Source of the DNA: Phocaeicola sp.
Lineage (GTDB): Bacteria > Bacteroidota > Bacteroidia > Bacteroidales > Bacteroidaceae
DNA: 15,276 bases
NCBI GenBank assembly: GCA_020026225.1
Contig: JAHHQU010000050.1
Span: 1 to 15,276 of the forward strand
Direction of reading: 5' to 3'
Below the pieces are notes generated by a model that made no database searches, was not told where the DNA came from, and saw only the letters and a list, made by a program, of their open reading frames with translations. Positions 1-6,965 of the stretch are shown one piece after another. Made by a program: the position numbers and the translations under genes. The stretch's first letter is position 1; each line of letters opens with the position of its first letter.

Positions 1-62
1 ATGGCAAGTATCTTTTGGTTCAGCGCGGTAAGAAGAACTATTTCCTTCTCATCGCCAAATAA
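1..62 (+). CDS. tyrS: Tyrosyl-tRNA synthetase, C-terminal end (partial)
   Basis: Only the last 19 residues and the stop are in the window, read from base 3: GKYLLVQRGKKNYFLLIAK followed by TAA at 60-62. From memory, this closely matches the C-terminal end of E. coli TyrRS (GRFTLLRRGKKNYCLICWK), the last strands of the S4-like RNA-binding domain that contacts tRNA-Tyr. TyrRS charges tRNA-Tyr in the cytoplasm. The gene continues to the left of the window. A stem-loop with a T-run follows at 91-162, which fits the end of a transcript. The match is short, so another S4-domain protein cannot be excluded, but the RGKKNY core and its position at the very C-terminus are distinctive. Confidence 0.72.
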   Translation, partial: GKYLLVQRGKKNYFLLIAK

Positions 63-90
63 GCAAGACATCGTTGATTTGATTGAAGCA

Positions 91-162
91 CCCATTGGAA
101 GTTCCAGAGTATACCTATATATAATAAAGGTGTACTCTTCTGACAATGGGTGTTCTTTTTTT
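91..162 (+). terminator. Stem-loop and T-run after tyrS
   Basis: Outer arms CCCATTG (91-97) and CAATGGG (144-150) and inner arms AGAGTATACC (106-115) and GGTGTACTCT (129-138, one G-U type mismatch) form a long interrupted stem. It is followed by a run of seven T at 156-162. It starts about 30 bases after the tyrS stop, which suits a plus-strand intrinsic terminator. Confidence 0.6.
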
Positions 163-306
163 ATCCAACCAACCCTAAAGTTTTTCCTCAAAAAGAGATA
201 CAAACATTCCAAGATACAATAGTCAGCAAACAAGATTCCGACTATATTTTTTGTGCAGATAAGAGTTCTATAAACACCTGATAATCAGTACAATAAAAAG
301 ATACCT

Positions 307-346
307 AAAACGCCTTGTCGTTTTGAGTAAAACGACAAGGCGTTTT
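307..346. repeat. Perfect 18-bp palindrome, possible bidirectional terminator
   Basis: AAAACGCCTTGTCGTTTT (307-324) and its exact reverse complement (329-346) are separated by the 4-base loop GAGT. It lies between convergent tyrS and the PfkB kinase gene and has A/T tracts on both sides, so it could terminate both. An imperfect copy of its centre follows at 361-377. The stretch 163-532 holds no gene that I can support; this palindrome and its partial copies are its only clear structure. Confidence 0.6.
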
Positions 347-360
347 AAAAAAATGACAGG

Positions 361-403
361 TCGTTTTAGATAAAACGCCAAGACATATTTTTTTTCTGTC
401 TTG
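361..403. repeat. Degenerate copy of the palindrome plus a second small hairpin
   Basis: TCGTTTTAGATAAAACG (361-377) repeats the centre of the preceding palindrome (TCGTTTTGAGTAAAACG) with only the loop bases changed and is again self-complementary. CAAGACA (379-385) and TGTCTTG (397-403) form another 7-bp hairpin around a T-run. The arrangement suggests a duplicated and decayed palindromic unit. Confidence 0.45.
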
Positions 404-532
404 ACAAGATGAAAACAGCCCCCTTTTTACATCAGACAAAAGACAGCCTTTGCTAAACACCTCCAAGCCTCAGCACGCCCTTTCCAAACACTTTTCCAAC
501 AAGAAAAATTGTTCCGAAGAAACAAGAGAAAA

Positions 533-1423
533 CTATAAAGAAAAATGCGAGTCCAATTGAGGCATCGCCCCTGGTTGTGTACAGACATAAGCCGATACGT
601 CCACTGCTATTTTATGGGCATCCCGTATACTTCTTCCCTTCAAAACTGCAGCCACAAATGCCGCGGTAAAAGCATCGCCTGCCCCCACCGTATCAACAAC
701 CTTAACCTGAGGAGTCGGGAAGAAAGTATGCTGTTCAGGAGTAAAAACATGACTTCCCTGCTCTCCACAGGTCAATATCACCATTTTCAACTGATAGTCA
801 TCAAGCAAAGTACGACATCTTTCTTCCACCCCTTTCTGAGCAAGACAGAACAAACAAGTTATTTGCTCAAACTCTTCATCATTGATTTTCAATACATTGC
901 ATTTACAAAGAGAATCATGAATAATTTCTTTGGTATAGAAGTGCTGGCGAAGATTGATATCAAAGACCTTCCATACATCTTCCCTATGGGGCATCGCATC
1001 CAGAAACCAATTGATGGTTGTTCGAGACACAGCATGGCGTTGAGCCAACGAACCAAAACAAACCACCTTGGTATGCGAAGCCAATGCTTCCAGTTCATCG
1101 GTATAAGGTATATTATCCCATGCAACATCCGTCTTGATATTATAAGAAGGCACCCCAGAAGCATCCAGAGAAACCTGTACGATTCCTGTAGGGTATACGA
1201 TTTGCGGCACGAAAAACGAAATTCCTCTCTCTTGAAAAGTATGTAGAATTTCATCACCCAAACCATCCTGACCTACTGCACTGACCACCTTTGCAGGCAA
1301 CCCGAGCTGCTGTACATGATAAGCGAAATTAGCGGGAGCCCCTCCCAACTGTTTGCCCTCCGGCAACATATCCCATAACGCCTCACCCAAACCTATAACA
1401 TAGTCTTTCATATTTCTCGGCAT
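533..1423 (-). CDS. PfkB-family sugar kinase, probable fructokinase
   Basis: A 296-residue ribokinase-like kinase that transfers phosphate from ATP to a sugar in the cytoplasm. The N-terminal substrate-site motif GGAPANF is at residues 27-33. The C-terminal PfkB signature DTVGAGDAF is at 244-252, with the catalytic base Asp250 and the anion-hole glycines. The opening (YVIGLGEALWDMLPEGKQLGG) is typical of bacterial fructokinases, so fructose to fructose-6-phosphate is the most likely reaction, but substrate choice in this family is hard to read from sequence. Length is normal. Two starts are possible: the ATG at 1423 (MPRNM...) or the ATG at 1411 (MKDYVIG...). The shorter form begins like its relatives, so the first four residues are uncertain. 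It lies downstream of lgt on the same strand, but a 14-bp hairpin separates them. No sugar transporter or hydrolase adjoins it. Confidence 0.88.
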   Translation of the reverse strand: MPRNMKDYVIGLGEALWDMLPEGKQLGGAPANFAYHVQQLGLPAKVVSAVGQDGLGDEILHTFQERGISFFVPQIVYPTGIVQVSLDASGVPSYNIKTDVAWDNIPYTDELEALASHTKVVCFGSLAQRHAVSRTTINWFLDAMPHREDVWKVFDINLRQHFYTKEIIHDSLCKCNVLKINDEEFEQITCLFCLAQKGVEERCRTLLDDYQLKMVILTCGEQGSHVFTPEQHTFFPTPQVKVVDTVGAGDAFTAAFVAAVLKGRSIRDAHKIAVDVSAYVCTQPGAMPQLDSHFSL

Positions 1424-1450
1424 GTTTTTTATAGTATATCATTAAAGCAC

Positions 1451-1484
1451 AAAAGTTTTCCACTCTTGAAAGTGGAAAACTTTT
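1451..1484 (-). terminator. Hairpin between lgt and the sugar kinase gene
   Basis: Exact 14-bp arms AAAAGTTTTCCACT (1451-1464) and AGTGGAAAACTTTT (1471-1484) flank a 6-base loop. It begins 15 bases past the lgt stop (1499) in the minus direction and ends in TTTT, so it probably ends the lgt transcript. It is only about 28 bases before the kinase start. Confidence 0.65.
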
Positions 1485-1498
1485 CTATAAGGTATATA

Positions 1499-2326
1499 TC
1501 AAAACGCTTCATTACGCGTTTTACTGGTTGCTATCAAATAAATTCCCAACAGAATCAACGGTACACTCAACCACTGACCAATGTTAAATGTCATACCCAC
1601 TTCTTCAGCTACCTGAGGATTCTTCATGAATTCGAGAGCGAATCGTGTTCCAAAGAATATCAGCAATGACACTCCCGTAATGAGACCGATTCTCGACTGC
1701 AGATGAAAACGAACGTACATCACTTTCGCTACGATAAAGGCGGTAATACAATAAAGCATCTCATAAATCTGAGTCGGGTGACAAGCCAAAGCCTCACCAT
1801 TCCGATTGTAAAGAGCCTGCCATTCGCGTGAGTTGACAAACTGGAATCCCCAAGGCATATCGGTAGGGAAACCGAATATCTCAGAATTCATCAAGTTTCC
1901 GAAACGGATACAGGCACAGACCACAGCTACAGCAGGAATCATACGGTCAAATAACCACCACACACTCTTATGGGTAACTTTTTTAGAATAGTACACTAAA
2001 GTAAGAATAATGGCAAACACCCCTCCGTGACTGGCCAGACCTCCTTTCCATACTTTTAATATTTCTATGGGATGAGCTCCATAAAAATCCCATTCATAGA
2101 AAAGGCAGTGACCTAAGCGGGCACCGATAATGGTACTGAGAATACTGTAAATAAATAATTTGTCGGCCCAATCTTCCGGATAATTCTCCTTGCGAAACAA
2201 ACGAGATACCATTTCATAGGCAATCATGAAGCCAAGCCCCCACATCAATCCATACCAACGGATTTCCAATGAGCCCAAATGAACCAAGATGGGATCTACA
2301 TCCCAAACGATACTAGCTAATGTCAT
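1499..2326 (-). CDS. lgt: Prolipoprotein diacylglyceryl transferase
   Basis: Lgt is the inner-membrane enzyme that moves diacylglycerol from phosphatidylglycerol to the lipobox cysteine of prolipoproteins, the first step of lipoprotein maturation. The 275-residue protein has about seven hydrophobic segments and the family landmarks: Tyr25, the GGLASHGG motif with His100, the Lgt signature RFGNLMNSE with Arg141, Asn144 and Glu149, and Arg228 in FGTRFALEF. These line up with E. coli Tyr26, His103, Arg143, Asn146, Glu151 and Arg239, so it should be active. The ATG start gives the usual short N-terminus before the first membrane segment. Bacteroidales make many lipoproteins; clients in this window include the SusD-like protein and the lipoprotein at 5097-5939. 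It has a downstream hairpin, and a terminator of the upstream gene ddh precedes it, so it is probably its own transcription unit. I see no clear TAnnTTTG promoter ahead of it. Confidence 0.97.
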   Translation of the reverse strand: MTLASIVWDVDPILVHLGSLEIRWYGLMWGLGFMIAYEMVSRLFRKENYPEDWADKLFIYSILSTIIGARLGHCLFYEWDFYGAHPIEILKVWKGGLASHGGVFAIILTLVYYSKKVTHKSVWWLFDRMIPAVAVVCACIRFGNLMNSEIFGFPTDMPWGFQFVNSREWQALYNRNGEALACHPTQIYEMLYCITAFIVAKVMYVRFHLQSRIGLITGVSLLIFFGTRFALEFMKNPQVAEEVGMTFNIGQWLSVPLILLGIYLIATSKTRNEAF

Positions 2327-2429
2327 CTTATTCTATTTTTATGATTATTTTCAGTCATATCAGGCTAGAACCTCTTTGTCTCCAAAAGAACAACGGAAGT
2401 GCCCAAACGTTTACAAAGGAACTAAAAAA

Positions 2430-2463
2430 AATCTCTCCTCCAAAATGAATTGGAGGAGAGATT
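2430..2463 (-). terminator. Intrinsic terminator after ddh
   Basis: Exact 13-bp arms AATCTCTCCTCCA (2430-2442) and TGGAGGAGAGATT (2451-2463) with an 8-base loop. Read on the minus strand it runs into a T-run (complement of 2424-2431). It lies about 90 bases beyond the ddh stop. Confidence 0.8.
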
Positions 2464-2551
2464 CTAAGTTTCTATTTTTTCTCCTTGCTCAACGGAGAAT
2501 TAAAGAGCATTATGCCATTACCTTTTTATTAAGACTACCCATACCTGCCGG

Positions 2552-3451
2552 TTATACCAGATGAGCAATCAACTCTTCACGATTGCCTGCCAACAAATCA
2601 ATTACCGGCACCTCAATCATGGTATAACATCCAGCCTGCTGCTTCATGGTAGCACGAGCAGCACAAACTAAAACCTGACCGGTCAACGCAGGATTATTTA
2701 TCTTCATGTCAAATTCAAACAACTGGTTCTGTGTAGTTCCTGAAACACCTTTGCGAACCAAGTTCACACCATGACCCATATCCTTCAAATCATCAACGCA
2801 AGGAACCTGAATTACATGAGTTTCATCGTTAACGAAATAAGGATCAGCCTTGATAGCAGAAGCTACAGTTTCATAATCGTATCCGTCTTCCAATTCGATG
2901 TAAACCATACGACGATGAATGCCTGTACCTACAGGAATAGTCATAGACAAGGCCGCTTTCACTCCTTCGATAGCCTTTACCGCAACTGTGTGTCCCATAC
3001 TCATACCTGGACCGAAATTAGTATAGGTGATTCCCTTCGGAGCAATAGCCTGCAACAAAGTACGAACAATTGAATCGCTTCCCGGATCCCAACCGGCAGA
3101 AATAATAGAAACCGCATTTCCTGCCTTTGCAGCTTCGTCCAAAGAACGACGCAATGAAGTGATCTGTGTATGAATATCAAAACTATCAACCGTATTGATA
3201 CCTAAAGCCAAGATTTCTTTTGCATATTGTTCAACGCTACGTGTAGGAGTAGCCAAGATAGCTACATCAACATCTTGCAGTTCCTTTATATTTTTTACTA
3301 CCGGATATGCAGCCAATTCCGCCGGCTTGTTTTCCTCACCGTGACGACGAACGACACCTGCGACCTCAAAATCGGGAGCAGCTTCCAATGCTTGCAATGC
3401 AAATTTGCCAATATTACCGTAACCTACTACGGCAGCTCTAATCTTTTTCAT
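2552..3451 (-). CDS. ddh: meso-Diaminopimelate D-dehydrogenase
   Basis: Ddh makes meso-2,6-diaminopimelate in one NADPH-dependent step from tetrahydrodipicolinate and ammonia, feeding both lysine and peptidoglycan synthesis. The 299-residue protein starts with a Rossmann fold: GYGNIGKF at 10-17 binds the dinucleotide, and Arg35-Arg36 after the second strand fit NADPH preference. Further family motifs are ILATPTRSVEQYA (65-77), VDSFDIH (88-94) and GWDPG (120-124) near the substrate site. The full length of the family is present. The ATG start is well placed directly before the first strand. It is divergent from ruvA, and a Bacteroides-type -7 element lies about 47 bases upstream of its start. 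A T-rich hairpin ends the unit downstream. No other lysine-pathway genes are nearby. Confidence 0.95.
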   Translation of the reverse strand: MKKIRAAVVGYGNIGKFALQALEAAPDFEVAGVVRRHGEENKPAELAAYPVVKNIKELQDVDVAILATPTRSVEQYAKEILALGINTVDSFDIHTQITSLRRSLDEAAKAGNAVSIISAGWDPGSDSIVRTLLQAIAPKGITYTNFGPGMSMGHTVAVKAIEGVKAALSMTIPVGTGIHRRMVYIELEDGYDYETVASAIKADPYFVNDETHVIQVPCVDDLKDMGHGVNLVRKGVSGTTQNQLFEFDMKINNPALTGQVLVCAARATMKQQAGCYTMIEVPVIDLLAGNREELIAHLV

Positions 3452-3497
3452 AATGTGTATGATTCTTTAAATTATTATCATCTATGTTTTTCAAGTA

Positions 3498-3505
3498 CAA
3501 AAATA
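3498..3505 (-). promoter_or_regulatory. Probable -7 promoter element of ddh
   Basis: TATTTTTG on the minus strand matches the Bacteroides -7 consensus TAnnTTTG. It is about 47 bases ahead of the ddh ATG. I see no clear -33 TTTG at the usual distance. Confidence 0.55.
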
Positions 3506-3565
3506 GATAATTGGAACGATTCTAAAGAAAAAGGAGAGAACCATTTTTGGATATTTTTCCTCCTG

Positions 3566-3599
3566 TTTGCGATTTATAACTAAGATAATGCTATTTTTG
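3566..3599 (+). promoter_or_regulatory. Probable ruvA promoter
   Basis: -33-like TTTG at 3566-3569 and -7 TATTTTTG at 3592-3599 (TAnnTTTG) with a 22-base spacer, slightly longer than usual. The -7 element ends 29 bases before the ruvA ATG. Confidence 0.6.
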
Positions 3600-3628
3600 T
3601 TCGTCAAATTATAGTTTGTTAAATTTTT

Positions 3629-4225
3629 ATGATTGAATATATTAAAGGAGAACTTGATGAATTGACACCAGCAATGGCGATAGTAGACTGTCACGGTGTA
3701 GGATACGGAATAAACATTTCTTTAAATACTTATTCTGCCATTCAAGGAAAGAAGGAAGTGAAGCTTTACATCTATGAGGTAATCCGAGAAGATACCTATA
3801 TGCTCTACGGATTCTCTACCAAACAAGAAAGAGAAATATTCCTTCTGCTCATCAGCGTGTCTGGCATTGGAGGAAATACGGCCAGAATGATTCTTTCTGC
3901 ACTAAGTCCGTCGGAGTTATGCAACGTTATCAGCAGTGGCAACGACAAGATGCTGAAAACGGTGAAAGGTATCGGGCTGAAGACAGCGCAACGTATCATT
4001 GTCGATTTGAAAGATAAAATCGGAACTACAGGAATAGAGCCAGCCGCTTCGACCGACCTGTTGGCAATTCCTGCACATTCTGAAGTATATGAAGAAGCGA
4101 TAGCCGCATTGGTCATGCTGGGATTTGCACAGGCTCCTTCACAAAAGGTGGTTTCTGCCATCCTAAAAGAAGACTCCAGCTATACAGTTGAAAATGTAAT
4201 CAAACTGGCCTTGAAAAGATTATAA
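3629..4225 (+). CDS. ruvA: Holliday junction DNA helicase subunit RuvA
   Basis: RuvA binds four-way Holliday junctions as a tetramer and loads the RuvB motor for branch migration during recombination and repair. The 198-residue protein has the three expected parts: an N-terminal OB-fold (about 1-64, with GVGYGINI and REDTYMLYGF), two helix-hairpin-helix motifs (around ISVSGIGGNTARMIL at 75-89 and VKGIGLKTAQRIIVDL near 112-128) that grip the DNA backbone, and after a flexible linker a C-terminal three-helix domain (about 150-198) that contacts RuvB. Length is normal. The ATG start is supported by the promoter directly upstream. RuvB and RuvC are not in this window. The next gene, sodB, has its own promoter 174 bases downstream, so ruvA is probably transcribed alone. 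Confidence 0.97.
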   Translation: MIEYIKGELDELTPAMAIVDCHGVGYGINISLNTYSAIQGKKEVKLYIYEVIREDTYMLYGFSTKQEREIFLLLISVSGIGGNTARMILSALSPSELCNVISSGNDKMLKTVKGIGLKTAQRIIVDLKDKIGTTGIEPAASTDLLAIPAHSEVYEEAIAALVMLGFAQAPSQKVVSAILKEDSSYTVENVIKLALKRL

Positions 4226-4375
4226 CCTTTTCAAGACAGCAGACAGTGCCACTCACGACAAGGCATTCATTACACGAGTTCTGATAGCAGAAATCTATCG
4301 AAATAGTCGGCCAATGCCACGAAAGGCAGCTATCCGCTCCATATTTTGTCGAGAAGATTTATGTCTAACAACATA

Positions 4376-4406
4376 TTGGAAAGGACACGAGAAAGTCGTA
4401 ATTTTG
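4376..4406 (+). promoter_or_regulatory. Probable sodB promoter
   Basis: -33-like TTGG at 4376-4379 and -7 TAATTTTG at 4399-4406 (TAnnTTTG) with a 19-base spacer, ending 29 bases before the sodB start. The preceding gap (4226-4375) shows no gene. Confidence 0.65.
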
Positions 4407-4435
4407 TATATCTAATTAATACATACTATTAAACT

Positions 4436-5008
4436 ATGATTCACAAAATGCCAAAACTTCCTTATACGATGGAAGCATTAGCTCCGCTGATGAGCAAAGA
4501 GACACTTGATTTTCATTACGGCAAACACTTGCAGGCCTATGTTAATAATTTGAATGCACTGATTGCAGGAACTTCTTTTGAGAACATGGAACTTGAAGAA
4601 ATTATCAAGAAAGCAGAAGGAGGCACTTTCAACAATGCTGCCCAGACATGGAATCACACTTTCTTCTTCAACCAACTCACTCCTAAAGAAGTGAAGATTC
4701 CTGAGAAACTGGAAAAAGCATTGAATAAGACATTTGGTTCAGTTCAGATTTTCAAAGAAGAATTTACACAGGCTGCTGCAACGTTCTTTGGTTCGGGATG
4801 GGTCTGGCTGGTTTCAGACGAAAAAGGAAACCTTTCCATTACAAGCACCCCCAATGCAGGAAATCCGCTTACTCAGAATTTAAAGCCTTTACTAGTTATC
4901 GACGTTTGGGAACATGCCTACTACATTGATTACCGCAACAATCGAAAGGCTTATATTGACAGTTTCTGGAAACTAATCAATTGGGAGAAGGTTGCTGACT
5001 TGCTCTAA
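4436..5008 (+). CDS. sodB: Superoxide dismutase, Fe (or Fe/Mn) type
   Basis: Cytoplasmic enzyme converting superoxide to oxygen and hydrogen peroxide. The 190-residue protein is a full-length Fe/Mn-SOD. Metal ligands are visible: His27 (HYGKHL), His74 (WNHTFFFN), Asp156 and His160 (DVWEHAYYIDY, the family signature). Gln70, in AAQTWNH, sits at the outer-sphere position used by Fe-SODs (Gln69 in E. coli SodB), while Mn-SODs place this glutamine elsewhere; Fe use is therefore favoured, although some Bacteroidales enzymes accept either metal. The ATG at 4436 gives MIHKMPKLPY; a second ATG at residue 5 is also possible, but from memory the Bacteroides homologue has the same short extension. It has its own promoter and ends at a perfect 25-bp hairpin, so it is a single-gene unit, as expected for an oxygen-stress gene in an anaerobe. 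Confidence 0.96.
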   Translation: MIHKMPKLPYTMEALAPLMSKETLDFHYGKHLQAYVNNLNALIAGTSFENMELEEIIKKAEGGTFNNAAQTWNHTFFFNQLTPKEVKIPEKLEKALNKTFGSVQIFKEEFTQAAATFFGSGWVWLVSDEKGNLSITSTPNAGNPLTQNLKPLLVIDVWEHAYYIDYRNNRKAYIDSFWKLINWEKVADLL

Positions 5009-5030
5009 AAGCACTGCAACAAGATTCAAT

Positions 5031-5084
5031 ATAAAGGGAAGAGCCGTTTGAATGAAGTCTCATTCAAACGGCTCTTCCCTTTAT
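5031..5084. terminator. Perfect 25-bp bidirectional terminator hairpin
   Basis: Arms at 5031-5055 and 5060-5084 are exactly complementary over 25 bp around the 4-base loop AGTC. It lies between convergent sodB (stop 5008) and the lipoprotein gene (stop 5097). The A/T-rich ends (ATAAAGGG and CCCTTTAT) allow it to serve both strands. Confidence 0.85.
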
Positions 5085-5096
5085 GTTTACGTACTC

Positions 5097-5939
5097 TTAT
5101 TCTTTTCCAGTCTTATCTTTAGCAGCTGATTCCTCCATTTTCCGTGTTACGAACTGAATCTTCATTCTTGCCTCTTTCTGTTCCTTACGTATTTCTTCCA
5201 TTGAAGACAATATACGAGCTAAGTCACTGACAGCCGCAATGGCTTGAATATCTTTTGCATACATGACTGTTCGATAAGGACGGTCGCCCAAGAATTCCAA
5301 TTTCAAGGACTTGGCTTCACGGTTGGCTACAATGAAAGCAATCACTCCCCCATCGTTGCCCAACTTATAATCTGCTTTTTCAATGGTACGTCCCAAATCA
5401 GTCGTTTCATAGCTATCATTAGAGACCGGTGTTTCTGCAAAAGCATCTTTTGTACTTACCTTTACCGCCGTGTGATGCAAGTTTCCACCCGCACAGAAAA
5501 TAGAGGTCAATGACATCTCACCCAACTCATTTACCTGAGCACGCAGAAAAGACCGTCCTATATTCTTTTCGACGATTTGAGAAGGATGGAAATAATTACC
5601 AATTTCCTGATAGGCCGTATCCTTTTCTAATACATAGTTCTTCTTAATCTCATCCAAAGCCTCCTGTTTTACCGTCATCATACTATCCAAATAAGCTAAC
5701 GAACGGCCCTGCTCCTCCAAATCAACACGCTGCATTAATCTGACTGCCTTTTTTCTAACCTCAAAAGCTTTCGGATACAAAACACGGATGCTGTCTATCT
5801 GCAATTTGGCGTCATTAAAATCTCCATTATTAAAAGAGGTCTCTGCCCGAAGCAACAAAGTCTCAGCTTTCTGTTCATCTTGATTGCAAGAAACGAATAT
5901 CATCGCTAAACAAGCTATCAGCAATTTATATTTCTTCAT
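5097..5939 (-). CDS. Lipoprotein of unknown function with helical N-terminal half
   Basis: I do not recognise the family. From the ATG at 5939 the 280-residue protein starts with a lipoprotein signal peptide (MKKYKLLIACLAMIFVSC) whose lipobox cysteine is Cys18, so it should be lipidated and anchored in the envelope. The first ~110 residues are charged and helical and look like a TPR-like or coiled-coil segment (AETLLLRAETSFNNGDFNDAKLQIDSI...). The middle (about 115-220) is mixed strand and contains GGNLHHTAVKVS. The C-terminal 50 residues are again a highly charged helix rich in E, K and R. The longer GTG start at 5963 is unlikely because that codon overlaps the promoter -7 element. It is convergent with sodB and divergent from the tandem-HMA gene; nothing in the context fixes a role. 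Confidence 0.85.
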   Translation of the reverse strand: MKKYKLLIACLAMIFVSCNQDEQKAETLLLRAETSFNNGDFNDAKLQIDSIRVLYPKAFEVRKKAVRLMQRVDLEEQGRSLAYLDSMMTVKQEALDEIKKNYVLEKDTAYQEIGNYFHPSQIVEKNIGRSFLRAQVNELGEMSLTSIFCAGGNLHHTAVKVSTKDAFAETPVSNDSYETTDLGRTIEKADYKLGNDGGVIAFIVANREAKSLKLEFLGDRPYRTVMYAKDIQAIAAVSDLARILSSMEEIRKEQKEARMKIQFVTRKMEESAAKDKTGKE

Positions 5940-5962
5940 AAAAAAACTTTTTTTTATAATCA

Positions 5963-5970
5963 CAAAAGTA
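5963..5970 (-). promoter_or_regulatory. Probable -7 element of the lipoprotein gene
   Basis: TACTTTTG on the minus strand matches TAnnTTTG and lies 23 bases before the ATG at 5939. It overlaps the upstream GTG at 5963, which argues for the ATG as the true start. No clear -33 is seen. Confidence 0.5.
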
Positions 5971-6106
5971 AGAATAAAATATGAATTAAGAAGAAATCAA
6001 GCCAACAATCTCTCCCCGCAAAAAGTGGAATTTTACGGCAAAAACATATATTAGTAACCACAAATACTGAATAAAACGGGCTTCATGCTTTATTTTAAAT
6101 TTAATT

Positions 6107-6124
6107 ATACCCTATTTAAGGTAT
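6107..6124. promoter_or_regulatory. Operator-like palindrome ahead of the tandem-HMA gene
   Basis: ATACC (6107-6111) and GGTAT (6120-6124) form an inverted repeat with an 8-base spacer, ending on the first base of the -33 TTG of the downstream promoter. The layout ATACCCTA...GGTAT resembles, from memory, operators of CsoR-type copper sensors. A second interleaved pair, CCCTAT (6110-6115) and ATAGGG (6128-6133), covers the -33. Function is inferred from position only. Confidence 0.4.
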
Positions 6125-6154
6125 TGCATAGGGGATTATCATCCTTTAACTTTG
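6124..6154 (+). promoter_or_regulatory. Probable promoter of the tandem-HMA gene
   Basis: -33-like TTG at 6124-6126 and -7 TAACTTTG at 6147-6154 (TAnnTTTG) separated by 20 bases, the standard Bacteroides layout. The -7 element ends 57 bases before the ATG at 6212. Confidence 0.65.
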
Positions 6155-6211
6155 CATCGTTAAAAAATGGAAAAAACATTTTAAATTATTTACTCTATAA
6201 AAAAACTCAAA

Positions 6212-6937
6212 ATGAACAAAAAGATTTTCGTTGCAATGGTATTTGCAGCATTTGTAGGAACAAACTCAGTAATTGCAGAAACAATCAAAACAGTACAGTA
6301 TCGTGTAGAAAACATGCGTTGTGGCAACTGTGCAGGGCGTGTTAAGAAAGCTTTGACAGCTAAAGAAGGTGTGGATAAAGTTACTGTTGATATGGAAAAG
6401 AAAGTGGTTACCGTTTCATACGATGCAGACAAAGTCTCAACAAAAGCACTTTCTGCTGCTATCACTGAAATCAAATTCACTCCTACTGCTTATTCTAAAT
6501 CTGAAGTCATCGAACGCGTTGCTTCATACAAAGCTTCTCAGATGCGTTGTGGTAACTGTGCAGCTCGCGTGAAAAAGAACATGAGCGCTGTAGCAGGTGT
6601 TCAGTCAGTTGACGTAGACATGGCTACAAAATCAGTTAAAATCACTTACGATGCAAACAAAGTAAGCAAGAATTCTTTCAAAGACGAATTCAAGAAATTC
6701 GGTTATACCGTAACTACTTATATCCCTAACAAGATTGTTGCTTATGCACAGCTTGCAGTTGAAAAAGGTGACCTTAGCGAAGCTGGCTTGAAGAAGCTTT
6801 CTGCAGTAAAAGGTTTCTTGGATGTAAACGTAAACCAGAAGACTCAGGCTATCGCTATTTCTTACAACACCAAGACTTTAGATGAAGCAGGCGTTAAGGC
6901 TGAATTGAAAAAGTTGAACTACGTGATTGCTGACTGA
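6212..6937 (+). CDS. Secreted tandem heavy-metal-associated (HMA) domain protein
   Basis: A 241-residue exported protein made of ferredoxin-like HMA domains, the fold that carries Cu(I), Zn(II) or similar soft metals through a CxxC pair. Residues 1-22 are a signal peptide (cut likely after VIA, before Glu23). HMA domain 1 (about 27-92) has MRCGNC with Cys37 and Cys40. HMA domain 2 (about 102-170) has an identical MRCGNC with Cys113 and Cys116. Residues about 178-241 look like a third copy (spacing of AVKGFLDVNVNQKTQAIAISYN and a closing LKKLNYVI), but the metal loop has no cysteines. Most HMA carriers are cytosolic; here export places it in the periplasm. It lies just upstream of a TonB-dependent receptor and a second small HMA protein, so it probably accepts or buffers the metal handled by that receptor. 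It has its own promoter with an operator-like palindrome and a hairpin behind it. The metal is not determined by sequence; copper is favoured. Confidence 0.88.
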   Translation: MNKKIFVAMVFAAFVGTNSVIAETIKTVQYRVENMRCGNCAGRVKKALTAKEGVDKVTVDMEKKVVTVSYDADKVSTKALSAAITEIKFTPTAYSKSEVIERVASYKASQMRCGNCAARVKKNMSAVAGVQSVDVDMATKSVKITYDANKVSKNSFKDEFKKFGYTVTTYIPNKIVAYAQLAVEKGDLSEAGLKKLSAVKGFLDVNVNQKTQAIAISYNTKTLDEAGVKAELKKLNYVIAD

Positions 6938-6965
6938 TTTCAGACAAGATCAATATAAAAAAACG

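Noticed and set aside
1..222. Open plus-strand frame of 73 codons starting at base 1
   Set aside because: It overlaps the well-supported C-terminal end of TyrRS in another frame, crosses the terminator stem and has no protein-like pattern.
1..285. Open minus-strand frame through the left edge (MGASIKSTMSC... from about 95)
   Set aside because: It is antisense to the TyrRS end and lies in the terminator; no start signal or family match.
307..403. CRISPR array
   Set aside because: The repeated units are palindromes in only two unequal copies, without regular spacers or cas genes.
545..1246. Long plus-strand frame of 233 codons
   Set aside because: It is antisense to the PfkB kinase, whose motifs are intact, and its translation shows no domain pattern.
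5940..5963. GTG start adding eight residues to the lipoprotein
   Set aside because: The codon overlaps the -7 promoter element and would lengthen the signal peptide unnecessarily.
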